DNA of 64,000 nucleotides from Rhytidiadelphus loreus (Eukaryota > Streptophyta > Bryopsida > Hypnales > Hylocomiaceae), in contig OX344763.1 of assembly GCA_947034895.1 (NCBI GenBank), positions 26,349,025 through 26,413,024 of the forward strand, written 5' to 3'. Made by a program: the position numbers and the translations under genes. Below are positions 19,795 to 31,500 of the stretch, piece after piece. The notes beneath the pieces were generated by a model. It saw only the letters and a list, made by a program, of their open reading frames with translations, had not been told where the DNA came from and searched no databases. Within the stretch, counting starts at the first letter, position 1, and the number at the start of each line of letters is the position of its first letter.

Positions 19795-20225
19795 CTTGAC
19801 CCCAAACTCTCGTAAAAGGTTGATTGTACAAGGTGACTAGGAGCGCTATAATTGTGCTTCTAGAACCTATCCACTTGTCCAATGTTTTTTTTTTTTTTTA
19901 TCATTTTGGAGAAGTAGTTAGCTATTTCTTTAAAACATATGTGACACTTGGGTGATATTTGGCGATATCATCTATATCAAAACTAGATAAAATTTGGCTA
20001 TTGGTTTCAAAATACAATAGTAATCTTGCTACTTTTACGTACTCAAATATATGAAAATAGCCAAAGTCATTTGGTTATCACCAAATGGCAAAAAATCATG
20101 CATTAACAAGACATGACACTTGCCTACCCTACATTAGTGAGTTGGTTATCATCATTGTGGGAAGACAAGGTTTGGAAGAGCTTCCATATTTTGGGAGGAA
20201 CTCATGAGATACAAAAAGTTCCTAC
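19795..20225 (+). promoter_or_regulatory. Distal leader fragment of gene C
   Basis: Matches the distal leaders of genes A and B (for example GTACAAGGTG, ATTGTGCTTCTAGAACCT, and GTGGGAAGACAAGGTTTGG, each shared). It is cut off from the rest of the leader (from 22016) by about 1.8 kb of inserted elements and is more diverged than the other copies. Confidence 0.6.
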
Positions 20226-20241
20226 AATAGAACCTTCTTAA

Positions 20242-21164
20242 CCCCTAAAGGACCGAACTGTGTTTTTGGGTTGTATAGAAAATTTGGGCAGGTACCTACG
20301 AGCGGAGATTTTCATATTTGGGGCTGAAATTTTAATAGAATGTGGGGGCAAGGAATATCTTTCATATGCACCAAATTTCATGACATTTGGAAATACGACT
20401 CAAAAGTTATGGCCCAATATGTTACTTTTTTCACCAACAGGGCAGTTCGGGCAGATCAGAAAAAATCACTTTTTTCAGAAACAAAATTTGGAATTGATTT
20501 TCTAAAGTTTTATATACACAAAAAGATTTGAATCATTCAATTTTGATCAATGAGTCAAAAGTTATGAGGATTTTTTGTTTGTGGGCAATTTTGGATTTCC
20601 TACTCTAAAATAAACTTTGAAATCCTTTATCTTACCCAATTTTCAGTATTTTTGGACAAAAATAAAATTGTAGGATGTAGATACATTATTACAACATTTT
20701 GACGATTGGGATTGGAAATTTTCAATTCCATATTTAAATTGTAAATAATTTAGTATTTTTAATAATTCTCTACTACTACCTACATACTATTTTTTTCCTA
20801 CATGTACTATTCCAAATGATCTGAAATTTTTCAAGCATGTGGCCAACTTGTATAGGAAAACAAATCCAACAAAGCACCACCATTTAGGTCATTTTTTCAT
20901 AGGAATGTGAGCTTGTGAAGTGCAGCTGCCCTGCTATTCGCAGGGTAAAAAAAATGATTTTAGTTAATTTGAATGCTTATATCTTGCAATCCACCTAGTG
21001 GAAATGTCTGAATTTTTTTACCACATGTTTTTGATACTATATAATATGAGATCCTATGGTTAGATATGTCAAAAAAAGTTTTTTTTTCAAAATTTTGGTA
21101 CTTGTACTAGAAATGGCAGTTTGGGAGCGCTTTTGGTGAAAGTATAGTGACGGTCCTTTAAGGG
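20242..21164. mobile_element. TTAA-flanked element in gene C leader (piggyBac-like)
   Basis: TTAA lies on both sides (20238-20241 and 21165-21168). The terminal repeats are CCCCTAAAGGACCG and, in reverse, CCCTTAAAGGACCG. TTAA duplication and a CCC start are hallmarks of piggyBac elements. The 923-bp interior is AT-rich, non-coding and related to about 31610-31860 and to other TTAACC(C/T)CTAAAG remnants in the window. It is non-autonomous. Confidence 0.75.
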
Positions 21165-21600
21165 TTAAAGGGACCGGTTTGACACATTACATTTGAGAGG
21201 TTATTACAATATTGAAGTGCATGATGTTTGTATGTAAGGTAACTACACCTAAAGTCACACGCTTCCTAAAATCCCACACTAGACATTCTTGCCTCAAATG
21301 TTCTCTCACTATTCATGAGACTCTATGATCACTTTTAGGAATATGTATTTTCAGCACTTTCAAAATTCGTAGTTTATTCATATGGTGTCCAAAAAATGCA
21401 TTCTAAGAGAATCTAGAAGCCCCTTTTTCACTAACAACATAATCCCACACTAATAAAATTCCAATATAATAATGCGAACCATGCTGAATTGCTTATTTGT
21501 GCGATTTTAGATGTAGTTAGCTTAATTCATATTGTTAAGTTGGGACTGACAATCAATATTTTCTAACATCACTTCATTGCTTTCAAAGGCTGCATTAGGG

Positions 21601-21992
21601 TGAGGTGAAGGCACCCAAAAGTGTCCCTGTACCTATTCCTGTACTATAGAGTGCCTCTAAATGAGTCCTTATACTTTAGTTAATGTGTCCTTTAAATGCT
21701 CACCTCTCCTTTGCTGATGCATTTGAAGGACACATACTTAACTGTAATTTGTTGACTATTGATTTTTGCAGATTTCGGTTTAGGGTCCACCTATATGACA
21801 ATTTTAGTGGTCTAGGGAGCCGACACTTTGAAAAATCATAGAAATTACATATTACATCCAAAAAATCTAATTGTTTTTTTGAATATTCATGATTTTCACT
21901 TTCTAATACTACAAAAATATCATTTTCAAGAAAAGGTGTCTCCAACTATGCTGAATTGCTTATAGTGACGGTTTTGGGTGCTTCCACCTTAC
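21601..21992. mobile_element. MITE with AAGGTG...GCACCC ends in gene C leader
   Basis: The left end (AGGTGAAGGCACCCAAAA) and right end in reverse (AAGGTGGAAGCACCCAAAA) form a terminal inverted repeat. A second family member lies at about 33703-33981. It is non-coding. Confidence 0.6.
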
Positions 21993-22284
21993 TTGGGGAG
22001 GTTCTACTGTGTACTGCTATATTAATACAGACGCACCCGCATACCCATTTACCCTGATGTGATTCGCTGCAATCTTACGGTGCAAGTCTTAACTTAATTA
22101 GGCAGGTGTGCATTGCTTTATCTTGCTCTCATTACTATGCCATGCATGGTAATACACACGTATTCACGCGTTTTACACGTTGACGCGTTTACAAGTTGAT
22201 GCGTTTACAGGTTCACACGTGCATTTGTTCCTTCTCTGTCCTCACCCAATTTCTCTGCCCTGCCGTCTGATCTGCTCCTCGCCA

Positions 22285-22535
22285 GACTCGCTCTTGCCAA
22301 CCACTGGAAGCAAGCAACCGACCTTGGAGTGTCGATCTAGCTACTGATTTTCGGTGCGTCGGTAAGACCCGCTCGATCTTGCCAACCACTGGAGGCAAGC
22401 AACGAACCTCGGAGTGCCGATCTAGCTGCTGGATTTCATTGTGTCGGTAAAACCCGCTCGATCTTGCCAACCGCTGGAGGCAAGCAACTAACCTCGGAGT
22501 GCTGATCTAGCTGCTGGTTTTCATTGCGTCGGTAA
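22285..22535 (+). repeat. Three tandem copies of an 81-85-bp leader segment, each with a splice-donor-like end
   Basis: Units run 22285-22365, 22366-22450 and 22451-22535. Each contains CTTGCCAACC, GGCAAGCAAC or a variant, GATCTAGCT, and ends in GTCGGTAA. Genes A and B have one copy of this segment, ending at the candidate 5'UTR donor GTCGGTAAGGAG. Gene C therefore carries up to three alternative donors. Confidence 0.85.
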
Positions 22536-22680
22536 GGAGAACTTACAACTTCATTTGTCGTACCTGTGTAGTTTTGTTCGACCTGTTCAAATATATGGTG
22601 CTGGTGAAATGCATTGGTGCAGGAGAATATTTGTTTACGCGTAGAAGAATTGAACCACCTCTGCTGTTTATGAGAAATCG

Positions 22681-22728
22681 ATGGCTGAAGTTTTGGTGAA
22701 GACATTTTTAGCATGTATGCAGATATGA
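22681..22728 (+). other. Upstream ORF in leader of gene C (MAEVLVKTFLACMQI)
   Basis: A fifteen-codon frame, the counterpart of the upstream ORFs in A and B. Three residues differ from the B peptide. It could act on translation or lie in a 5'UTR intron. Confidence 0.4.
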
Positions 22729-22840
22729 TATTCCGTTGTTTTCTCGAGATTCAGTGCAATGGGTTGGAATTAATAGTTCTTTGACGGATGTTATTGCACG
22801 GGAGCTTGTTTATCGTCCAGATCTTTTGTGTAGAAATATG

Positions 22841-24487
22841 ATGGGTACCTCTTGGTCGAGTTCCCAAGGACCTTCAACAGCAAATGAACGTGTTGAGCGT
22901 GTAGAGCCGTACTCAGCCACGGAAGTGATCGAAGCGAACTTAAGAATATTTGAAGAGCTTAAGGTGGACCCTAAGTTTTCGGAGTTTCTCAGTTTCACTT
23001 TTCCTGATATGAAAGTTGGAAGGAAGATTGCGTTTGGAGGGCAGGAAGAGATTTTTGAAGGGGAGTTCACCTTGATGCAGAGGAAGTTCCCGTGTGCGTT
23101 GAAGATATTCAAGAATGGGCTAGGGTTTGCAAGGTATGTACATGGGCGTGAGCATGATCTCAGTGAACGATTCCCAGGCGGCATGCTGACAGGGGGGAGT
23201 GCAGTCTTCCCCGGGTTTTCAAGTGCGACAAGTTCGATATTGGGTGGGCTGATTTTGGAGGATGGAGTGTATGCCGGGAGCTTCGCTTTTGTGTTGAAGA
23301 GAGTGTGGGGCAATTTGACGGACCTAATTCAGCTCAGAATGAGTAAACTCGAATCCTTGAAACGACCTCCCTTCGGAGATACGTGTGCCAAGAAAATGAT
23401 GCTGGAGATTGCCATTGTTATGCAGCAATTACATGGTCTTGGTATACTACACAGGGACCTGAAATCATTAAATGTAATGGTCTGTACCAGTACTCCACCT
23501 TCCTTGTTATCCGATGATATTGAGGATGATGCGTTTCATGTCAACGTATTTGATTTTGAGACTTCGGTTGGACTTATTGGTGCGATTCGTTGGAGGGCAC
23601 CCGAAATCACTTGGGAAATGCAGGAACGCAAAATGCAGAACCGCAACTATGATGGCCTTGCATACACTAACAAATCCGATGTATATTCTTACGCCATGAC
23701 ATGTTATGAAATTCTCACTGGAAAGATCCCATTTAAAGATAACTCATATGGCGAATTGGCTAGGGTTATATACGAATCACACAGACCTAAGCTGCCTAAG
23801 CGCATGGACAAGTGGCTCAGAGATTTGATCGAAAAGTGTTGGCACTCGGATCCTTCACAAAGACCTGAATTTGAAGAGATAGTGCAGGTATTCAAATCCA
23901 AGCTACCAGACCCCACAACCCATGCTGTTGAGCAAAACGTGGAAGCTTCAAAATCCCATTGGAGTGAGATCTGTAATTCTCATGGTCTTCAAGAGGAAAC
24001 AAACCATCAAATCTTTGAAAATCTCAAACAACATCCGGAGTTCTCAAACTTCTTCAGTTACACGTTCCGTAACTTGAAACAGGGACGAAAAATTGCTGAA
24101 GGAGCACAAGGAAAGATATTTGAAGCCGAGTTCGAAAAGGAGAACGGTGTCAAAGTCCCTTGTGTGGTGAAGTTGTTTAAACACATTTCTTTACGAGATA
24201 TGGTGAGACAGTGGCCGCCTGGAATGTTGCAAAGCGGGAATTCTCCTGGCCATCTGAGGTTTGGATTTATGGGCCTCCTTCGTGGTGCCACGAGGACCTG
24301 TGAAGTGTTGGGTGCAATGGTGGATGAAAATGACGATTTTGCTTTCATATTCAATCGAGAAGGGGGTGATCTGCGGCGCTTGATTGAGCATCGAATGAGG
24401 CAGCCCAGAACCCAGAGCAGACCTTTCAAGCCTGAATTTGCCAAGAGAGTCTTGTACGAGATTGCTTTGGGCAATCTACATGCATGA
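22841..24487 (+). CDS. Tandem-kinase gene C: intact first kinase domain, broken second
   Basis: From the conserved MGTSWSS start the frame gives 548 residues. The ATG at 22838 directly before would add one Met and spoil the myristoylation motif. The frame has no ATG further upstream. Domain 1 keeps all catalytic elements: a lysine in CALKI, HRD at 204-206 with LKSLN, DFE at 238-240 and RWRAPE. It is the only first domain of the three that looks active. Domain 2 starts normally (GRKIAEGAQGKIFEAEF, lysine in CVVKLF) but stops just before its catalytic loop, after a 34-bp net insertion at 24473-24511. The expected product is one whole kinase plus the N-lobe of a second. Confidence 0.75.
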   Translation: MGTSWSSSQGPSTANERVERVEPYSATEVIEANLRIFEELKVDPKFSEFLSFTFPDMKVGRKIAFGGQEEIFEGEFTLMQRKFPCALKIFKNGLGFARYVHGREHDLSERFPGGMLTGGSAVFPGFSSATSSILGGLILEDGVYAGSFAFVLKRVWGNLTDLIQLRMSKLESLKRPPFGDTCAKKMMLEIAIVMQQLHGLGILHRDLKSLNVMVCTSTPPSLLSDDIEDDAFHVNVFDFETSVGLIGAIRWRAPEITWEMQERKMQNRNYDGLAYTNKSDVYSYAMTCYEILTGKIPFKDNSYGELARVIYESHRPKLPKRMDKWLRDLIEKCWHSDPSQRPEFEEIVQVFKSKLPDPTTHAVEQNVEASKSHWSEICNSHGLQEETNHQIFENLKQHPEFSNFFSYTFRNLKQGRKIAEGAQGKIFEAEFEKENGVKVPCVVKLFKHISLRDMVRQWPPGMLQSGNSPGHLRFGFMGLLRGATRTCEVLGAMVDENDDFAFIFNREGGDLRRLIEHRMRQPRTQSRPFKPEFAKRVLYEIALGNLHA

Positions 24488-25035
24488 TCGTGGCATGATC
24501 ATGGCATTTTTACACTTGCATGATCGTGGCATTCTCCATCGGGATTTGAAAGCTGCCAATGTGCTTGTGACGAATGTGTTTGGTGAGTTTCCTAGCGACG
24601 CCAACGATGAGCTGATCGATGTCAAGGTTGCTGATTTCGAATGCTCTATGCTGGTGGAGGGGACACGGTTTTGGAGAGCGCCTGAGATTTTGAAGCAAGT
24701 GGAATCTCAGACGGTGCGTACATACACTCGTGAGTCCGATGTGTATAGCTATGGGATGACCTGTTATGAGGTATTGACGGGGGGGCATTACCTTGGAGCA
24801 TCTCGCAAGGAAAGATTATGCAGCTGTATGTGATTCGGGAGAGAGGCCTACCTTGTCTCGTGGTTGGCTTGGGGTTTTGATAGGGAGATACCTGCGATAT
24901 GATGTCAGTGGTGGTGACCCTGATGATTGGCTGAAGGCTTTGATAGAAAATTGTTGGGACGCAGAACCCTCAAAGAGACCGACATTCAAAGACATAGTAG
25001 AAATGTTTGAAAGAAAGTGTCCTGGCCTTCGCTAA
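24488..25035 (+). pseudogene. Frameshifted remainder of kinase domain 2 of gene C
   Basis: This stretch still encodes the catalytic half of domain 2 (HRDLKAANVLV, ADFECSMLVEGT, FWRAPEI), but in a frame shifted from the upstream CDS. A second shift occurs in a run of seven G at 24779-24785, where gene B has six. The last part (WLKALIENCWDAEPSKRPTF) is markedly more different from gene B than the rest. This suggests a distinct ancestor or gene conversion for the 3' end. Sequencing error could explain the G-run shift but not the 34-bp insertion. Confidence 0.75.
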
Positions 25036-26150
25036 GAGTGCATTCCTAATGAACTGGTGGCCTTTTCCAGGTGCCTAGAATTGGCATCGACTTAATCAAT
25101 CCTCAAAGAAGCTTGAGAGTCCTTTGCATCCATTCCTAGATCATTTTGTTTGTTTCCTGAATGAGTTTTCGTAATCAAAGTATCCAGATAGGTCAGATAC
25201 TTCACAGACTCTGTTGGTTTAAGAACGACATGAAGATCCTTGAACTCCATCTGTGGTAATATCCGTGTTTGTCCGTGGACTTCATATTTTCTCTTCATTA
25301 TGTTGAATCTATATTTATGTTGTTTTGGGCGATTTGGGCTGCGTTATTTACTGGTGCTCATTAGTTTCTTGTTGTTAGCATGTTGAAGTGGATAGTGGCC
25401 TGCTTTTGCCTTCTGTGTTGTGTAATATATATATACGCCCCCTCCAAGTACTGCTGTACGGACTTGCGAATGTTTTTTTTCAGTCATTAGAATGCATCGG
25501 AGTTCAGTGATATCAAAAGGTGCAACTTACTTCTTCTTTCTCATCTGCTAGAAATAACAGAATTCCAGTACAGATTTTTGGTGTGCTATGCTTTGAAGAA
25601 CTTGTAATGTATCGCAACTACTGCTCTTGCAGTTGTATGTAGAATCAATTGTAGATTATCGCCATGTTTCGTCATTATGGTGAAACTTCAAGGAATTTGG
25701 ATTATTTTCTCCAGACTTTCTTCTGGAACCTCATATCTTCTTGTTAGATCTGTGATTGTGAACCTAAACGTCCCAAATTTGGCACCCTGGGTCATGGCAA
25801 TCTATTGACTGATACCACAAATATATCAGATTTGTACAACCCGGATTTCCTCAGCTGCTTCGGGATCCAATCTGACTAAGTGATGGGGCTTCATCAGCTC
25901 ATGGATGTTTTAAGTTATGTGATTGTACGATTTTTCTCCCACTGTGCATGATTTTGCTTACAATTCTCCGGTTCCTTCGTTGGCCCTGGTGGTTCTTATG
26001 TGTCCAGGTGCAAGTTCTTAAGGAGCAGCCTTTTTCAAGGATGTTCCTAAATGCAACTGAAGGGTCTCTAGCATGAAATCAACTGAAAGTTGGTAGAATG
26101 GCCATTTGGACTTTGTGCTGCACTGTTTGCAGTCTCTCTGATGTTTGTTA
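25036..26150. other. 3' flank of gene C, no recognised gene
   Basis: Mixed-composition sequence less AT-rich than the deep intergenic DNA, with an (AT)n run near 25424. It probably includes the 3'UTR of gene C. No family was recognised in any frame. Confidence 0.4.
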
Positions 26151-26159
26151 CCGTAGACG

Positions 26160-27250
26160 GACTGTACCCCAATCACGTTCTTGGTACCGTCGGAAAGCCC
26201 TCAGCGAGGGGCGGGGTGGATTGACCCAAACCCTGGAATTATTTATTTTTTGCACATGAATTTTTTTGCAAATTTTTAATTCACTTTTGCGATCAGAGAC
26301 CCCAAATTAATAAAGGGAGGTGAAGAGTATACCCTAGAACAGCCCAAAATAGGGGGCTTTTTTTTACATGCACCCCTGGTAAGGCTGAGCGAGGGGATCA
26401 ATCCACCCCAATCTCAACAAGGAGGAGTGCACGGTCTTTGTTTGGACCTAAGGTGTGAAAGTTATTCAATCTAGAAGTTTTTATGAATTAAAAAATTAGA
26501 AAATTACTTTTATTTTATTTTGGTTGTTTTAACAGCAAAGGACACACTAGTCTATACCTTATACCTTAAGTGAGGTTGTTTTGTTTTGTTTGATATGCTA
26601 AGATCTAAGAAACCATGAAGTGTCTAGAAGCGTTTTGGATACCATTGGAAAGCTCTTTGCAAAGAAGTGTGTACAAACTTTGTTTCATGGCGTTTGTGAA
26701 AGTTGTTGAATTTCAAAGATTTTAAGAATTCAAAAATTGAATTAAATTATCTTTTATTTTAGAAAAAACATAACTTTCACATCACACATCCAAATGCCAT
26801 GAAATAAAGCCCTCGCACTCTTTTGTGTGTAAAGCTTTTTATTTGTGTCAAGAACGCAAGCTCTTACATTGCAATAAAGCCCTTGCATTCTTTTGTGCAT
26901 AAAGAATAGTGAATTTCAAAAAAATTAAAAATTAAAAAATTATTTTACTTTTATTTCAGTTGTGGCAATGCAATGACACATGGCATACTGGTCTATACAT
27001 TAAATTAGCTTGGATTTTTTACTATATTTAGATATCATGTTTTGTTTTGTTTGTTATAGTAAGATCTTCAGAACCATGCATCCCCATGTCACATTCTTGG
27101 TACTATTGGAAAGCTCTTTCTATGAGTAAGGGTATATGGACTTGGTTTTGTGACATTTGGACCTACAATGTGAAAGTTATGGATTTTGGAATATTTTTGG
27201 ATTAAAGGTTTAATTAAATTATCTTTTACTTTGGACAAACCGACAAATGG
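26160..27250. repeat. Cluster of the GAAAGCTCTTT-type dispersed repeat
   Basis: Four diverged units contain TTCTTGGTAC, GGAAAGCTCTTT, ATTTGGACCTA and GTGAAAGTTAT phrases in the same order as at 14700-15720. No reading frame is kept. Confidence 0.55.
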
Positions 27251-27259
27251 TACAAGGCT

Positions 27260-28550
27260 GGACTAACTAGTACATACCTAATATCACTCTCAATCCAATT
27301 GCAAACCCTACTCATTAGCCCAATTGGACCCTCCTACATTCAATTGTAATAAAAATTGTAAAGGGTTACATTATGACTTTTTTCAATGTGAAATTGGGTT
27401 TGCAAGGATTGGAATTGGTTGAAAAGTCATGAATTTATGACTTCAAGGAACAACACCATGTGGTTTCAACACATTGCAAAAGGTTCATTTATTATTCCAC
27501 AATTGGAAGGGACACTTTAGGATTACCATTGCAATTGTGTAGGGAGTCTAAAGAACCACATTCGAATTCAAATACTTAGTCCCACCTAAGGACAAAAATG
27601 TTTTTGCTTAGACTACCTATAAAGTGTCTTATTTTACTGAAAATTGAATTAATTTAAATACATATAAAAAAACTTTGATTTGCTATCCTATTGCAAAAAT
27701 AAAATCTTGAATCTAATCAATCTAAGTATACGCAACAACTAGAAGGAAGCTAGGCAATGGGTCATCCTATCTAATACATACAAGCTTGTATGTGGGCAAT
27801 GCCAACCATTTTTGAATGCATAGCACAATCAAAAACAATGAAAACACAATATGAATTTTAAAACAAGTACATGTGTCATTTTTTCATTTGATGAAAATTA
27901 TTTAAAACAAAAATCTCAAAGGAGTACACTAATTTTTATTTTCAAAAAGATTTTCAAAATTTATATTCAAAGAAATATGCCACAAATGCTTAAAAATATC
28001 CAAGCATCATAAATTTAGCTTGTAGTTTTGTTCAAAACTTGTTTTTTGGGGACTAGTGCAAGTTAGATCTTGAACAACTCTAAAATCTTTGTAGCTTCCA
28101 TAATCTTTGCAATCAAACATACAACAACCCTATACCCTAATTTCTAAAGTTAGGTCTATACTCCATGAAACTAATAACAACCTTTTTAACAGAGCATCAA
28201 AGACATGAGCTCTAATCTTCAACTAATGCTCATTATGACACCTCCGATAGTAGACTAATCACGACTTTAGTTATTATTTGAAAAATTACAAGGTATCATT
28301 TAGCAAAAAGAATGGATTACTTAGCGGATTCAAGCTAATCTTATATAAATTGGTTTGAAGTTAATTCACTCTTTAGGGACCACCTTCAACTCAACTAATT
28401 CTTGGAAATATATTTTGGTAAAATTACCTTCCCTTATTCAATAATATTAATTCCTAAGCACTATGACATTTATATTGTGGATGATGAAGAGAGTTTTTCA
28501 AGCCAATGTTCTTTCTAAATGTCTTTTCACCATTCAAAGTGATTATTGAA
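27260..28550. other. AT-rich intergenic DNA
   Basis: No open frame of note, no recognised family and no obvious tandem array were seen in this stretch. Confidence 0.4.
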
Positions 28551-28557
28551 TCTTTAA

Positions 28558-31500
28558 CCCGTAAATGCCCAAGGCATCATATTTTTGGGTTGACCAAATT
28601 TTGAAGTTATATAAAATCTTAATAAAATCTTATTTTTGGTCATTTTTTTATTTGAATACCATTTTAATTTAATTTTAAGCATCAAAAATCAAATCATGAA
28701 TTTTTTGTGATTTTTCTAATGATGATTTTATTTAAGGGTGTTCATTGCACATCTTGATTTTTTAGTGTTAGAGGTTCTTGGAGATGAGCCTCAAATACAT
28801 TGGATGACATTGGAAATTCATTTAAAAAAATTATAGAGTAGATTTTGAGAAGTTTTAAATTGGTTATGATTATGTATGTTATGCCCTTTGATCTAATTTT
28901 GATCCACTTTCACACTTTTAACACCTTCTTTATCAAACATTATAATCTTTCAATCCATAAGTGATGTTGTTGTGTTTTCTTTTTCTACATGATTCATAAC
29001 TTGTCTAGTTTGAATTGTCTTATTACAATTTAAAACTTATCAAAACACTATAAGAAACCCGCGTTTTTTGTGATGGCAACAAAAAACACGGCATGTTTTT
29101 GCGGACAGGACGGCGTCACAAAGTTTGAACCAATGGGTGGCAAATTCCGATGGACATTGCAAAAAACGTATACATGTCCATGAAAAAACATGGGCATTAT
29201 ACAAAAAACGTGTATATGTCCATGAAAAAACATGGACATTATACAAAAAACAAGTATGTTTTGCAAGACATCCAAAAAAATGTTGTCATATTTTTTGTGA
29301 TATGCAAAACAATATGACAATGCCATGTTGGCAAAGTCAATCAATTTCACTACAAGTAAATTTTCAGGAGTTATTGGACATCCATGTAAAATGTTAACCC
29401 AATCTAAAAATCATAGGAGAAGGGTAGCTGCTTGGGAGTCTTCCAAAAAACCCTTTCATGAATGGATGATGAAGCTATTCACTATTTTTTAGTTAGGATT
29501 TCATGAAGCACAAAATCTGTTGGCATCTCTTCTATAAGCATGTGTGTACATAAACATAATTATTGGAAATATGTCTAAATCCTTTAGAATTTCATATGCC
29601 AAGTACGATGTACTACGCTTCACTTACGATCTTACGATTCATGTGTATATGTTGTACTGAAAGCTTCGAAGCATGTGCGGACTTTTCAAATTATGTTCAT
29701 ATACATCAACAACTTATAGGAATCAATGAACTCTTATTTTCATTGTATTCAAATTGTTTACAATAATTCCACTATCCCTAATAGAATACTACAATATTAA
29801 TAGTTCATAAATGTATCATAGAAGTAATTTTTGTAAGAAAATGTGATGCTCATTCAAACAAAAAGTCAACCCCCACCTTCCACAAAAGACATCCATTTAC
29901 AAAGATGAAAGATTCCACTATATTTTTAATTAGAAAGTGCAAAAAAATAATTCCTAGCATTTGTTTTTATTTCTATTCAATGGGGGGATTTTATTGCATT
30001 GCATCTACAAGAAGGGCTTCCATTGTCGTCACTTCTAGTGTTGGTCATTGATTGAATAATGAACTTTGTTTTGAAAAAGCGACTATGTCATTTTTTCTTT
30101 AGAAAAACTATCCACAAATCAAGTTGAATATTAAGTGTGTTTGAGCATAATCAATATCCATTTCATACCACAAGGGGACTATACAATCCATTTCACACCT
30201 ATATAAGCAACTCTCATAATATATACCATTCATTATAATTACTTATAATGCATTTTTCTTCAATCTCAATGAATGTAATTTGCTATAATGTAAAAATTGC
30301 TTGTAGCCCTTCCAACAAAAAATCCAAAATCTTATTCATATACATGACAGGTATATTCTTCATAGACAATAATAGTATTAAAAAACTTATTACATGAATT
30401 TTTTTAATGCATGTATCATACCAAAATCTACCCAACTATTTGGTGTTCTCGGTAATTTAAAAAAGAAATAGAACATTACAAACAAATGTTAATTTCAATT
30501 GGAGGGAACTCCTTCTATGGATTTTAAAAAACTCCACATACATCTTTTTATTCTTCATATATATATATTATTTTTATTTTTTATTTTTATTTATTTATTT
30601 ATTTTTATTTTTTATTTTATTTTAAATATATAAGTCAATTTTTTCTACATTTCATCTTTTTCTAATTGGTCCTCATGTACCTTCTTGATCAATTTAATTA
30701 TATATACTTTTCTATAGAAGTTGTCTTGTAATCCGTTCTAATGCCATTGACCCTTGCATATCATACAAGAGTTGCATCTCTAGAACTTTACATTCTTCTG
30801 TAAGACAAATTAGAAGTTTTTTCATACATTAAATGTCACAATTTCAGTACATTTTAGGTTCAATTACTTTTGTATAATACTTGCACTATCAATTGACATT
30901 GATGACTTCCATTTCATGTGCTCTTGCTATCTTTTAAAAAATTTCAAAGTATACAAAATTTCTTAAAAGAAATACATTTTCTCTCATTTGCTTTGTACAC
31001 ATAGATGGAGTTTGATACATACTACGAACAAAGGTGTAGATAGACTTTGGGGTCATTGCAAGAAAAAGAAACTTATTTTTGTAGCATTTGCACAATCCTC
31101 ATAATTTTTGGCTGAAATACTTCTTTATTAGAAAAACAATTTGAAAGAAACATGAGAAATATGTCCAATGTATACACCTTTACAAAAAAGATACCCTAGG
31201 TATGAATAGCATAAAAAAAAATTGTGAGTGGAAAAACTGGAAAAGTGCAGAACCTCATGAAGATAGGTACTTTGACATTTTAATTTGTAAAAAGTAGGAA
31301 AAACAATTTTCAAGAATACTAAAAATAGGACATTTAAAAATAGTTCATGTTTTAGGGATTTCACAATTCAAATTGTATTAGAATATTTTAAAATCTTCCA
31401 AAATCTATCAAAATCATTTGGAGTTTTCTATAGAGTATAAATTCAAAGTTTGAATTTTAATCAATTGAAATTTTTAATAGGTATAATTTGATTTTGAATG

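Larger units (their letters stand above)
22016..22840 (+). promoter_or_regulatory. Proximal leader of tandem-kinase gene C
   Basis: Homologous to 7945-8555 of gene B and to 3490-3979 of gene A. It differs by a three-copy expansion of an 85-bp segment. It contains a 15-codon upstream ORF at 22681-22728 and an ATG at 22758 that opens ATG GGT TGG AAT TAA, as in gene A. Confidence 0.55.

Noticed and set aside
24488..24540. Possible intron explaining the first frame break in gene C
   Set aside because: No GT donor and AG acceptor pair restores the frame around the inserted bases, and the insert looks like a slippage duplication.
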